This document shows, in pieces, positions 55,248 to 64,000 of a stretch of DNA of 64,000 nucleotides. Below the pieces are notes generated by a model. The model was not told the origin of the DNA and did no database searches. It saw only the letters and a program-made list of their open reading frames with translations. The stretch is from Salmonella enterica subsp. arizonae (GTDB taxonomy: Bacteria; Pseudomonadota; Gammaproteobacteria; Enterobacterales; Enterobacteriaceae). A program made the position numbers and the translations under genes. Location: NCBI RefSeq assembly GCF_008692845.1, contig NZ_VXJW01000014.1, forward strand, positions 1 through 64,000, read 5' to 3'. Positions within the stretch are counted from its first letter, which is position 1, and every line of letters starts with the position of its first letter.

Positions 55248-56035
55248 ATGAGGGGGCGGTGCTGGTAGTGGGCGGTACCAGCGATGCGCGCGCGTTATGC
55301 CGACAACTGGACGCGGCGAATGTCGCATACACCTTATCCGTTGCGACCGCGGCCGGAAAACAACTGGCTGGCGACATCAAAGGGCAGGTGCGCTGCGGCC
55401 GACTGGAATACGGACAGATGGTCGCCTGGCTAAAAGAAAACCGCACTCGCTGGGTAATAGATGCATCGCATCCTTATGCGGAAATGGTCAGCTATAACCT
55501 CCTTCGCGCCTGTGAAACGGCGGGCGTGTTGTTAAGCCGTTATCAGCGTCCGGATCAGCTTAGCAATCTGACGCATCCGCTTCTCTATACGGCGCGCAGT
55601 ATTGCCGATGCCTGCGAAATAGCGAGGCGTTTTGGTCCGCGCGTGTTACTGACGACCGGCAGTAAAGATCTGGCCGTCTGGCGTGCCGGGCTGGCGGAAA
55701 AAACGTTGCTGGCGCGCGTACTGCCCGTGGCGGAGGTGATTCAACATTGCAGCGAACTGGGGTTCGGCGTCGGAGAAATTTTCGCTCTGTGCGGGCCGTT
55801 CAGCGCGGATTTCAACACCGCGTTTTACCACCAGTGCCGGGCCGACGTGGTCATTACCAAAGCGTCCGGCGCGGAGGGGGGATTTCAGGAAAAAGTCCGG
55901 CCCTGTCTGGATGCGGGCATTCCCTGCATCGTTATTGCGCGCCCGACGCCGCTTGTGACGGGTGATGAATTACTGGAAAGCCAGGCCGCCTTTGCACAGC
56001 GTTTATCGCGCTGGCTGGCCGCAGCTAAGGAGTAA
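55244..56035 (+). CDS. cbiJ: Cobalt-precorrin-6A reductase CbiJ
   Basis: NAD(P)H-dependent reductase of the corrin macrocycle, 263 residues, with VLVVGGTSDARALCRQL near the N-terminus and the family IDASHPYAEMVSYN and CGPFSADFN segments. The start is GTG at 55244, within the cbiH stop (GTGA); the nearby ATG at 55248 is in another frame. Confidence 0.95.
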   Translation: MNEGAVLVVGGTSDARALCRQLDAANVAYTLSVATAAGKQLAGDIKGQVRCGRLEYGQMVAWLKENRTRWVIDASHPYAEMVSYNLLRACETAGVLLSRYQRPDQLSNLTHPLLYTARSIADACEIARRFGPRVLLTTGSKDLAVWRAGLAEKTLLARVLPVAEVIQHCSELGFGVGEIFALCGPFSADFNTAFYHQCRADVVITKASGAEGGFQEKVRPCLDAGIPCIVIARPTPLVTGDELLESQAAFAQRLSRWLAAAKE

Positions 56036-56037
56036 AA

Positions 56038-56832
56038 ATGAAAAAAGCGCTTCTGGTGGTCAGTTTTGGCACCAGCTATCACGACACCTGTGAAAAAAAT
56101 ATTGTGGCGTGCGAGCGCGATCTGGCGGCATCCTGTCCCGATCGCGACCTGTTTCGCGCCTTCACTTCCGGAATGATCATTCGCAAGCTTCGCCAGCGTG
56201 ACGGTATCGACATCGATACGCCATTCCAGGCTTTGCAAAAGCTTGCCGCACAGGGATATCAGGACGTAGCGATTCAGTCGTTGCACATTATTAACGGCGA
56301 TGAATATGAAAAAATTGTCCGTGAAGTACAAACCTTGCGTCCGTTATTCACTCGCCTGACGCTGGGCGTGCCGCTGCTGAGCAGCCATAACGATTATGTG
56401 CAGCTAATGCAGGCGTTGCGACAACAGATGCCATCGCTCAGACAAACGGAGAAAGTCGTTTTTATGGGTCACGGCGCCAGCCATCATGCATTCGCAGCTT
56501 ATGCCTGCCTCGATCATATGATGACCGCGCAGCGCTTTCCGGCGCGCGTCGGCGCTGTAGAAAGTTACCCGGAGGTCGACATCCTGATCGACAGTCTGCG
56601 TGACGAAGGCGTCACCGGCGTACATTTGATGCCATTAATGCTGGTGGCGGGCGATCACGCCATTAATGATATGGCTTCAGACGACGGCGACTCATGGAAA
56701 ATGCGCTTTAACGCGGCGGGCATTCCGGCGACGCCGTGGCTGAGCGGGCTGGGAGAAAACCCGGCTATCCGGGCGATGTTTGTCGCGCATTTGCGCCAGG
56801 CGCTGAACATGGCGGTAGAGGAGGCGGCATGA
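56038..56832 (+). CDS. cbiK: Sirohydrochlorin cobaltochelatase CbiK
   Basis: Inserts cobalt into sirohydrochlorin, the entry point of the early-cobalt pathway. It has 264 residues; the metal-binding histidines are in FMGHGASHHAFAAYA (about His145) and AGDHAINDMAS (about His207). It starts 2 bp after cbiJ and overlaps cbiL by 4 bp. Confidence 0.96.
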   Translation: MKKALLVVSFGTSYHDTCEKNIVACERDLAASCPDRDLFRAFTSGMIIRKLRQRDGIDIDTPFQALQKLAAQGYQDVAIQSLHIINGDEYEKIVREVQTLRPLFTRLTLGVPLLSSHNDYVQLMQALRQQMPSLRQTEKVVFMGHGASHHAFAAYACLDHMMTAQRFPARVGAVESYPEVDILIDSLRDEGVTGVHLMPLMLVAGDHAINDMASDDGDSWKMRFNAAGIPATPWLSGLGENPAIRAMFVAHLRQALNMAVEEAA

Positions 56833-57533
56833 ACGGTAAATTATACGCATTAAGTACCGGGCCTGGCGCACCCGACCTGATAACCGTCCGTGCAGCGAGG
56901 ATTCTTGGCTCGCTGGACATTCTGTATGCGCCCGCCGGTCGTAAGAGGGGCGATAGTCTGGCGCTATCGATTGTGCGCGACTATCTCGGCGAGCAGACGG
57001 AAGTACGTTGTTGCCATTTCCCTATGAGCGCTGACAGCGCCGAGAAAGAAGCGGTCTGGAACGAGGTTGCCGCCGCGCTTACCGCAGAGGTGGAAGCGGG
57101 TAAACAGGTCGGTTTTATTACCCTTGGCGATGCGATGCTATTCAGTACCTGGATTTTTTTACTCCAGCGTATCGGCTGCCCGACGTGGCTGGAGATTATC
57201 CCCGGCGTCACGTCCTTCGCCGCGATAGCCGCCCGCGCGAAAATGCCGCTCGCCATAGAACGGCAATCGCTGGCGGTTATTTCTTGTACCGCGCCGGAAG
57301 CGGAAATAGCCCAAGCGCTACAACAGCATGATAGCCTGGTGTTGATGAAAGTGTATGGCCGATTTGCCCGTATTAAAGCGTTGCTGGCGCAGGCTGGCCT
57401 GCTGGAGTTCGCCTTAATGATGTCCGAGGCTACACTGCCCGGCGAGCAGTGCTGGCGCCATCTCCACGAGGTCAACGATGATCGACCGTTGCCCTATTTT
57501 TCGACCATTCTGGTCAATAAACAGTGGGAGTAA
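56829..57533 (+). CDS. cbiL: Cobalt-factor II C20-methyltransferase CbiL
   Basis: A 237-residue tetrapyrrole methylase acting on cobalt-factor II. The start is [20 protein letters not shown] at 56829, with the SAM motif [14 protein letters not shown]. The long upstream in-frame extension lies in cbiK and is rejected. Confidence 0.95.
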   Translation: MNGKLYALSTGPGAPDLITVRAARILGSLDILYAPAGRKRGDSLALSIVRDYLGEQTEVRCCHFPMSADSAEKEAVWNEVAAALTAEVEAGKQVGFITLGDAMLFSTWIFLLQRIGCPTWLEIIPGVTSFAAIAARAKMPLAIERQSLAVISCTAPEAEIAQALQQHDSLVLMKVYGRFARIKALLAQAGLLEFALMMSEATLPGEQCWRHLHEVNDDRPLPYFSTILVNKQWE

Positions 57534-57538
57534 GCAGA

Positions 57539-58276
57539 ATGAAACTTGAACAACAGCTCAGACAGTTGTCTTTCAGTGGACTGGCTGCGGCGCTATTGCT
57601 GATGGTTGTCCCCGAACAGGCGTTTGCGATGCATATCATGGAGGGATTTTTACCGCCAGTGTGGGCGCTGGCCTGGTGGTTACTGTTTTTACCCTGCTTG
57701 TGGTATGGGCTGGTGCGCTTACGGCGTATTGTGCAGGAGGATAATCATCAGAAGGTACTGCTGGCGCTGTGCGGCGCGTTTATTTTTGTCCTGTCCGCGC
57801 TCAAAATTCCGTCGGTAACGGGGAGTTGTTCACATCCGACCGGCGTTGGTCTGGCGGTTATCTTGTTCGGGCCCGGGGTGGTGGCGATTCTCGGCGCGGT
57901 TGTGCTGTTGTTTCAGGCGCTATTGCTGGCGCACGGCGGCCTGACGACGCTTGGCGCAAATGGAATGTCGATGGCGGTGATTGGTCCGGTTGTCGGCTAT
58001 CTGGTGTGGAAAATGGCCTGCCGCGCCGGGCTACGCCGCGATGTCGCCGTTTTTCTGTGCGCAATGCTGGCGGATTTGGCGACCTATTTTGTGACTTCAG
58101 TCCAGCTTGGTGTCGCATTCCCCGATCCTCAGGCTGGCGCAACGGGGTCTGTCGTGAAATTTATGGGGATTTTCTGTCTTACACAGATTCCTATCGCCAT
58201 TGCCGAAGGTTTATTAACCGTCATGATTTACGACCAGTTGACCAAACGGCAACTGATCACCGTACAAGGACATTAA
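57539..58276 (+). CDS. cbiM: Cobalt ECF transporter, substrate component CbiM
   Basis: Membrane S-component of the cobalt importer CbiMNQO, 245 residues. An N-terminal signal peptide (...[15 protein letters not shown]) is followed by the mature end [14 protein letters not shown], whose Met and His residues bind the metal. A further His lies in [15 protein letters not shown]. About six more hydrophobic segments. Confidence 0.96.
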   Translation: MKLEQQLRQLSFSGLAAALLLMVVPEQAFAMHIMEGFLPPVWALAWWLLFLPCLWYGLVRLRRIVQEDNHQKVLLALCGAFIFVLSALKIPSVTGSCSHPTGVGLAVILFGPGVVAILGAVVLLFQALLLAHGGLTTLGANGMSMAVIGPVVGYLVWKMACRAGLRRDVAVFLCAMLADLATYFVTSVQLGVAFPDPQAGATGSVVKFMGIFCLTQIPIAIAEGLLTVMIYDQLTKRQLITVQGH

Positions 58277-58277
58277 A

Positions 58278-58559
58278 ATGAAAAAAACGTTGATGTTGTT
58301 AGCGATGGTAGTGGCGCTGGTGATTCTGCCGTTTTTTATTAACCATGGCGGTGAATATGGCGGTTCAGACGGCGAAGCGGAAAGTCAGATTCAGGCTATT
58401 GCGCCGCACTATAAACCCTGGTTTCAGCCGTTATATGAACCTGCCAGCGGTGAAATTGAAAGCCTGCTGTTTACCCTTCAGGGCTCTCTTGGCGCGGCGG
58501 TGATTTTTTATATCCTGGGGTATTGCAAAGGTAAACAGCGCCGTGATGACCGGGCTTGA
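58278..58559 (+). CDS. cbiN: Cobalt transporter auxiliary protein CbiN
   Basis: A 93-residue protein with two transmembrane helices (about 5-22 and 66-84) and a short periplasmic loop between; it loads cobalt into CbiM. It starts one base after the cbiM stop. It overlaps cbiQ by 14 bp. Confidence 0.95.
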   Translation: MKKTLMLLAMVVALVILPFFINHGGEYGGSDGEAESQIQAIAPHYKPWFQPLYEPASGEIESLLFTLQGSLGAAVIFYILGYCKGKQRRDDRA

Positions 58560-59223
58560 TCGACTCAGCTATCAAAGCCGCTGGGTACACGTTGCGCCGC
58601 AGCGCAAATTTTTGCTGTGGCTGGCGATGATGATACTGGCGTTTGTCCTGCCGCCTGTGGGGCAGGGCATTGAGTTGCTGATAATTGCCGGATTGAGCTG
58701 TTGGCTATTGCGCATATCCCTCTGGCGCTGGTGTCGATGGATGGCGATACCTTTTGGATTTTTGTTGGTCGGCGTGATAACGATTATCTTCAGCATCAGC
58801 CGCGAGCCGCAAATGCTGCTGGCTGGCATATCTGTCGGGCCGTACTGGATCGGGATTACCCGCGCGGGCGTGGTCACGGCGAATGAAACGTTCTGGCGTA
58901 GCCTGACAGCGCTGGCCGCGACTCTATGGCTGGTGATGAATCTGCCGTTTCCGCAGTTAATTAGCTTGCTTAAACGCGCGCATGTCCCACGCCTGCTTAC
59001 CGAGCAAATCCTGTTAACGTGGCGCTTTATCTTTATTCTTCTGGATGAGGCCGTGGCAATCCGTCGCGCCCAAACACTACGTTTTGGCTATTGCAGCCTG
59101 CCGAAAGGCTATCGATCTCTGGCGATGTTGGTTGGACTCCTATTTACGCGAGTGTTAATGCGTTATCGGCAAATGACCACCACGCTGGATATCAAACTGT
59201 ATCAGGGTGATTTTCACCTGTAA
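58546..59223 (+). CDS. cbiQ: Cobalt ECF transporter T component CbiQ
   Basis: Energy-coupling transmembrane protein of 225 residues that links CbiM to the ATPase. The start MTGLDRLSYQSRWVHV follows an adjacent in-frame ATG one codon upstream. The C-terminal coupling helices carry the Ala-Arg signature RRAQTLRFGY. Several hydrophobic segments span 20-150. Confidence 0.95.
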   Translation: MTGLDRLSYQSRWVHVAPQRKFLLWLAMMILAFVLPPVGQGIELLIIAGLSCWLLRISLWRWCRWMAIPFGFLLVGVITIIFSISREPQMLLAGISVGPYWIGITRAGVVTANETFWRSLTALAATLWLVMNLPFPQLISLLKRAHVPRLLTEQILLTWRFIFILLDEAVAIRRAQTLRFGYCSLPKGYRSLAMLVGLLFTRVLMRYRQMTTTLDIKLYQGDFHL

Positions 59224-59231
59224 GGACTATT

Positions 59232-60047
59232 ATGCTTGCCACTTCAGACCTGTGGTTCCGTTATCAGGATGAGCCGGTACTTAAAGGGTTAAATCTGGAT
59301 TTTTCGCTCTCGCCTGTTACCGGTTTGGTGGGCGCGAACGGTTGTGGAAAGTCTACGCTTTTTATGAACCTGAGCGGCCTGTTGCGTCCGCAAAAAGGGG
59401 CTGTGTTGTGGCAGGGAAAACCACTGGATTACAGCAAGCGCGGACTACTGGCGCTGCGCCAGCAAGTTGCGACGGTTTTTCAGGACCCCGAACAGCAGAT
59501 TTTTTATACGGATATCGATAGCGATATTGCGTTTAGTTTACGTAATTTGGGGGTGCCGGAGGCGGAAATCACGCGCCGCGTTGACGAGGCGCTAACGCTG
59601 GTTGACGCCCAACATTTTCGCCATCAGCCCATTCAGTGTTTGAGTCATGGGCAAAAAAAACGTGTGGCTATCGCCGGAGCGCTGGTGCTACAGGCACGCT
59701 ATCTATTGCTGGATGAACCCACTGCCGGTCTCGATCCCGCAGGGCGCACTCAGATGATTGCTATCATCAGGCGGATTGTGGCGCAGGGAAATCATGTCAT
59801 TATCTCCAGCCATGATATCGATCTTATTTATGAAATTAGCGATGCCGTATACGTGTTACGCCAGGGTCAGGTCCTGACGCATGGCGCGCCTGGCGAGGTT
59901 TTCGCGTGTACGGAAGCGATGGAACAAGCGGGGCTAACCCAGCCCTGGCTGGTCAAACTTCATACTCAACTGGGACTGCCGCTGTGTAAAACAGAAACGG
60001 AGTTTTTTCATCGAATGCAAAAGTGCGCATTCAGGGAGGCGTCATGA
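59232..60047 (+). CDS. cbiO: Cobalt ECF transporter ATPase CbiO
   Basis: ABC-type ATPase of 271 residues: Walker [12 protein letters not shown], signature [14 protein letters not shown] (LSHGQ variant of LSGGQ), Walker [15 protein letters not shown] and switch His in ISSHDIDLI. It drives cobalt uptake through CbiMNQ. It overlaps cbiP by 4 bp. Confidence 0.97.
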   Translation: MLATSDLWFRYQDEPVLKGLNLDFSLSPVTGLVGANGCGKSTLFMNLSGLLRPQKGAVLWQGKPLDYSKRGLLALRQQVATVFQDPEQQIFYTDIDSDIAFSLRNLGVPEAEITRRVDEALTLVDAQHFRHQPIQCLSHGQKKRVAIAGALVLQARYLLLDEPTAGLDPAGRTQMIAIIRRIVAQGNHVIISSHDIDLIYEISDAVYVLRQGQVLTHGAPGEVFACTEAMEQAGLTQPWLVKLHTQLGLPLCKTETEFFHRMQKCAFREAS

Positions 60048-61560
60048 CGCAGGCAGTTATGTTGCAGGGGACGGCATCTGACGTCGGAAAAAGTGTGCTG
60101 GCGGCGGGTTTATGCCGCATTTTTTATCAGGATGGTCTGCGTACCGCGCCGTTTAAATCGCAAAATATGGCGCTTAATTCTGGTATTACGCCGGATGGTA
60201 AAGAGATGGGGCGGGCGCAGATTTTTCAGGCGGAAGCCGCGGGGATCATGCCAGATGTGTGTATGAATCCGGTGCTGCTCAAACCGACCAGCGATCGCCA
60301 GGCGCAGATCGTGCTGATGGGGAAAGTGGCGACCAATATGGATGCGGTTAGTTACCATGACTATAAGCCACGTTTGCGTGAGCAAATTCTTGCGGTCTAT
60401 AACAGCCTGGCGCGGGAATATGACGTTATCGTGCTGGAAGGCGCCGGCAGCCCGGCGGAAATCAATCTACGCGATCGTGATATCGTCAATATGGGAATGG
60501 CGGAAATGGCGCAGTGTCCGGTTATTCTGGTGGCGGATATCGATCGGGGCGGCGTATTCGCCGCTATCTATGGCACGCTGGCGCTGCTGCATAAACAGGA
60601 GCGTGACAGAGTAAAGGGCGTCATTATCAACAAATTCCGCGGCGATGTGGCGCTGCTCTATTCCGGTATCGAACAAATCGAATCGCTTACCGGGGTTCCT
60701 GTCCTGGGGGTGATGCCGTGGCTGGATGTGGATCTGGAAGATGAAGATGGCGTCGCGCTGCAAAACGGTAAATATAAGGGAAACGACGATCGTGATATCA
60801 CCATTGCAATCGTGCAACTGCCGCATATTTCTAACTTTACGGATTTTAACGCTCTGGCGGCCCAGCCGGACGTCCGCATACGTTATGTCCGCCGCCCGGA
60901 AGAGTTAGCTGACGTTGATTTGGCGATCCTGCCGGGCAGTAAGAATACGCTGAGCGACCTCGCCTGGCTGCGCGAAAGCGGGATGGCGGATGCGGTATTG
61001 CAGACACATCGGCAGGGCGTGCCGGTGATGGGAATTTGCGGCGGCTACCAGATGCTGGGCGACACCATTGTGGATGAGGTGGAGTCGGGGCTGGGTACGC
61101 AGCCGGGCCTGGGGCTGCTTAATACGATCACTCGCTTTGCACAGGATAAAACTACGACGCAGGTTAACGCGACAATGTCAGGCGAGCTGCCCGGCTGGCT
61201 GGCTGCCGCGGCAGGGCTACCGGTACGCGGTTATGAAATCCACATGGGGGAAACGGTGCTGCAGGAAGGATGCTGTACGGCCATGACGTTACAGAAAAAT
61301 GGATGTCCTGTGGCGGATGGCGCGGTCACCGCCGACGGACTGGCGTTTGGCACTTACCTTCACGGCCTGTTTGACAGCGATGCGTTTACCCGTGCGGTGG
61401 TCAATGGGTTACGGGCGCGAAAAGGACTTGCGCCGTGGGAAACGACTTTTTGTTATGCGGAGCATAAAGCGCGGCAATTTGATCTGCTGGCGGAAGCGAT
61501 GCGGCAACATATTGATATTGATAAAATTTATACCATCATGCAGCAACATCAGGAGCCGGT

Positions 61561-61564
<4 letters not shown>
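60044..61564 (+). CDS. cbiP: Adenosylcobyric acid synthase CbiP
   Basis: Glutamine-dependent amidotransferase that adds four amides to the corrin ring to give adenosylcobyric acid. It has 506 residues from [20 protein letters not shown] (P-loop-like); the glutaminase nucleophile is in [13 protein letters not shown]. The in-frame start at 60023 lies inside cbiO and is rejected. It overlaps cobU by 4 bp. Confidence 0.96.
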
Positions 61565-62846
<1,282 letters not shown>

Positions 62847-62871
62847 GCCTGTTATTACGAGCGATACACTT

Positions 62872-63936
62872 ATGCAGACACTACACGCTTTACTCCGTGA
62901 TATTCCCGCGCCGGACACCGACGCGATGGCGCGTGCGCAGCAACATATTGATGGTCTGCTCAAACCGCCGGGTAGCCTGGGAAGACTGGAGGCCTTAGCC
63001 GTTCAGCTTGCAGGAATGCCGGGTCTTAACGGTACGCCGCAGGTAGGCGAAAAAGCGATGCTGGTGATGTGCGCCGACCATGGCGTCTGGGATGAAGGCG
63101 TGGCGGTTTCGCCCAAAATTGTAACGGCGATTCAGGCGGCGAATATGACGCGGGGAACAACCGGCGTATGCGTGCTTGCCGCACAGGCTGGTGCGAAGGT
63201 GCATGTCATTGATGTCGGTATTGATGCTGAACCTATTCCAGGCGTAGTCAATATGCGCGTCGCGCGCGGCTGCGGGAATATCGCCGTTGGCCCGGCGATG
63301 AGTCGCTCCCAGGCCGAGGTACTTTTGCTGGAGGTGATCCGCTACACCTGCGACCTGGCACAACGCGGCGTGACCTTATTCGGCGTAGGTGAGCTGGGAA
63401 TGGCAAACACTACGCCAGCCGCCGCGATGGTCAGCGTTTTTACAGGAAGTGATGCAAAAGAGGTGGTGGGGATTGGCGCGAATCTTCCGCCTTCCCGCAT
63501 AGATAATAAAGTGGACGTAGTGCGGCGGGCGATTGCGATTAATCAGCCCGATCCACACGACGGCATTGATGTATTGTCGAAGGTAGGTGGTTTTGATTTG
63601 GTCGGGATGACCGGCGTGATGCTTGGCGCGGCAAGGTGTGGTTTACCCGTATTGCTGGATGGTTTTCTTTCCTACTCGGCAGCGCTGGCGGCCTGCCAGA
63701 TTGCGCCTGCGGTAAGATCTTATCTGATACCATCGCACTTTTCGGCGGAAAAGGGCGCGCGCATCGCGCTCGCGCATTTGGCGATGGAACCCTATTTGCA
63801 CATGGCGATGCGCTTAGGTGAGGGGAGCGGCGCGGCGCTGGCGATGCCGATTGTTGAAGCTGCGTGCGCGATGTTTCACAACATGGGCGAGCTGGCGGCC
63901 AGTAATATTGTCCTGCCGGGGGAAAAGCAAACATAA
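62872..63936 (+). CDS. cobT: Nicotinate-nucleotide:DMB phosphoribosyltransferase CobT
   Basis: Makes alpha-ribazole phosphate from 5,6-dimethylbenzimidazole and nicotinate mononucleotide, activating the lower ligand of B12. It has 354 residues; the catalytic Glu317 is in [15 protein letters not shown] and [16 protein letters not shown] is the phosphate-binding stretch. It is the last gene of the operon, 25 bp after cobS. The final 64 bp of the window hold no identifiable gene. Confidence 0.97.
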   Translation: MQTLHALLRDIPAPDTDAMARAQQHIDGLLKPPGSLGRLEALAVQLAGMPGLNGTPQVGEKAMLVMCADHGVWDEGVAVSPKIVTAIQAANMTRGTTGVCVLAAQAGAKVHVIDVGIDAEPIPGVVNMRVARGCGNIAVGPAMSRSQAEVLLLEVIRYTCDLAQRGVTLFGVGELGMANTTPAAAMVSVFTGSDAKEVVGIGANLPPSRIDNKVDVVRRAIAINQPDPHDGIDVLSKVGGFDLVGMTGVMLGAARCGLPVLLDGFLSYSAALAACQIAPAVRSYLIPSHFSAEKGARIALAHLAMEPYLHMAMRLGEGSGAALAMPIVEAACAMFHNMGELAASNIVLPGEKQT

Positions 63937-64000
63937 CGTTATCGCGGAGCACAACATCAGCAATGTAAGAAAAAAGCTATACTTAACGCACGCCTGCCGC

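Overview
The window is chromosomal DNA of a Salmonella enterica-type enterobacterium. The order gnd–ugd–wzzB–his operon–yeeZ–yeeY–yoeI/plaP–sbcB, then phsABC–dacD–sbmC–yeeA–yeeX, then the 1,2-propanediol utilization (pdu) operon, pduF, pocR and the 20-gene cbi/cob cobalamin operon is the classic Salmonella layout. Phs, Pdu and Cbi together separate it from Escherichia coli. The serovar or subspecies cannot be fixed from the sequence alone; compared with my memory of S. Typhimurium LT2, this strain carries different genes where sopA sits between sbcB and phsA.

Layout: 1-269, tandem 51-bp repeats and the gnd leader at the end of the O-antigen region. 270-4207, gnd, ugd and wzzB (sugar-nucleotide and O-antigen chain-length genes). 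4293-11596 (minus), the complete histidine operon with its seven-His leader peptide, attenuator and promoter. 11691-16689, yeeZ, a doubly broken LysR gene (yeeY), the small protein gene yoeI overlapping plaP, and sbcB. 16818-17073, fragments of a phage integrase and a tail fibre. 17103-19820 (minus), an AT-rich island with unfamiliar genes. 20355-23985, thiosulfate reductase phsABC. 24109-27648, dacD, sbmC with a LexA box, yeeA and yeeX. 27682-44400 (minus), pduX to pduA. 44925-46847, pduF and pocR. 46848-63936, the cobalamin riboswitch and cbiA to cobT.

The metabolic logic is coherent. PocR senses propanediol and switches on both pdu and cob. The Pdu microcompartment degrades 1,2-propanediol with a B12-dependent dehydratase. 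The cbi/cob operon makes that B12 anaerobically from a cobalt-sirohydrochlorin route, with its own CbiMNQO cobalt importer. PduO, PduS and PduX recycle or feed cobalamin, and thiosulfate reductase offers an anaerobic electron sink next door.

The most unusual part is the island at 17.1-19.8 kb. It encodes a 500-residue protein built of two tandem copies of what looks like a heme-oxygenase-like diiron fold, the second copy lacking several putative metal ligands. Beside it is a pair of overlapping reading frames joined by an A7 slippery heptamer in exactly the phase that a -1 shift would need to fuse them into a 308-residue membrane protein. Three runs of eight G/C bases lie in this short AT-rich stretch: one inside each of two reading frames and one just upstream of a start codon. 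That pattern suggests phase-variable (contingency) expression. All functional statements about the island are inference.
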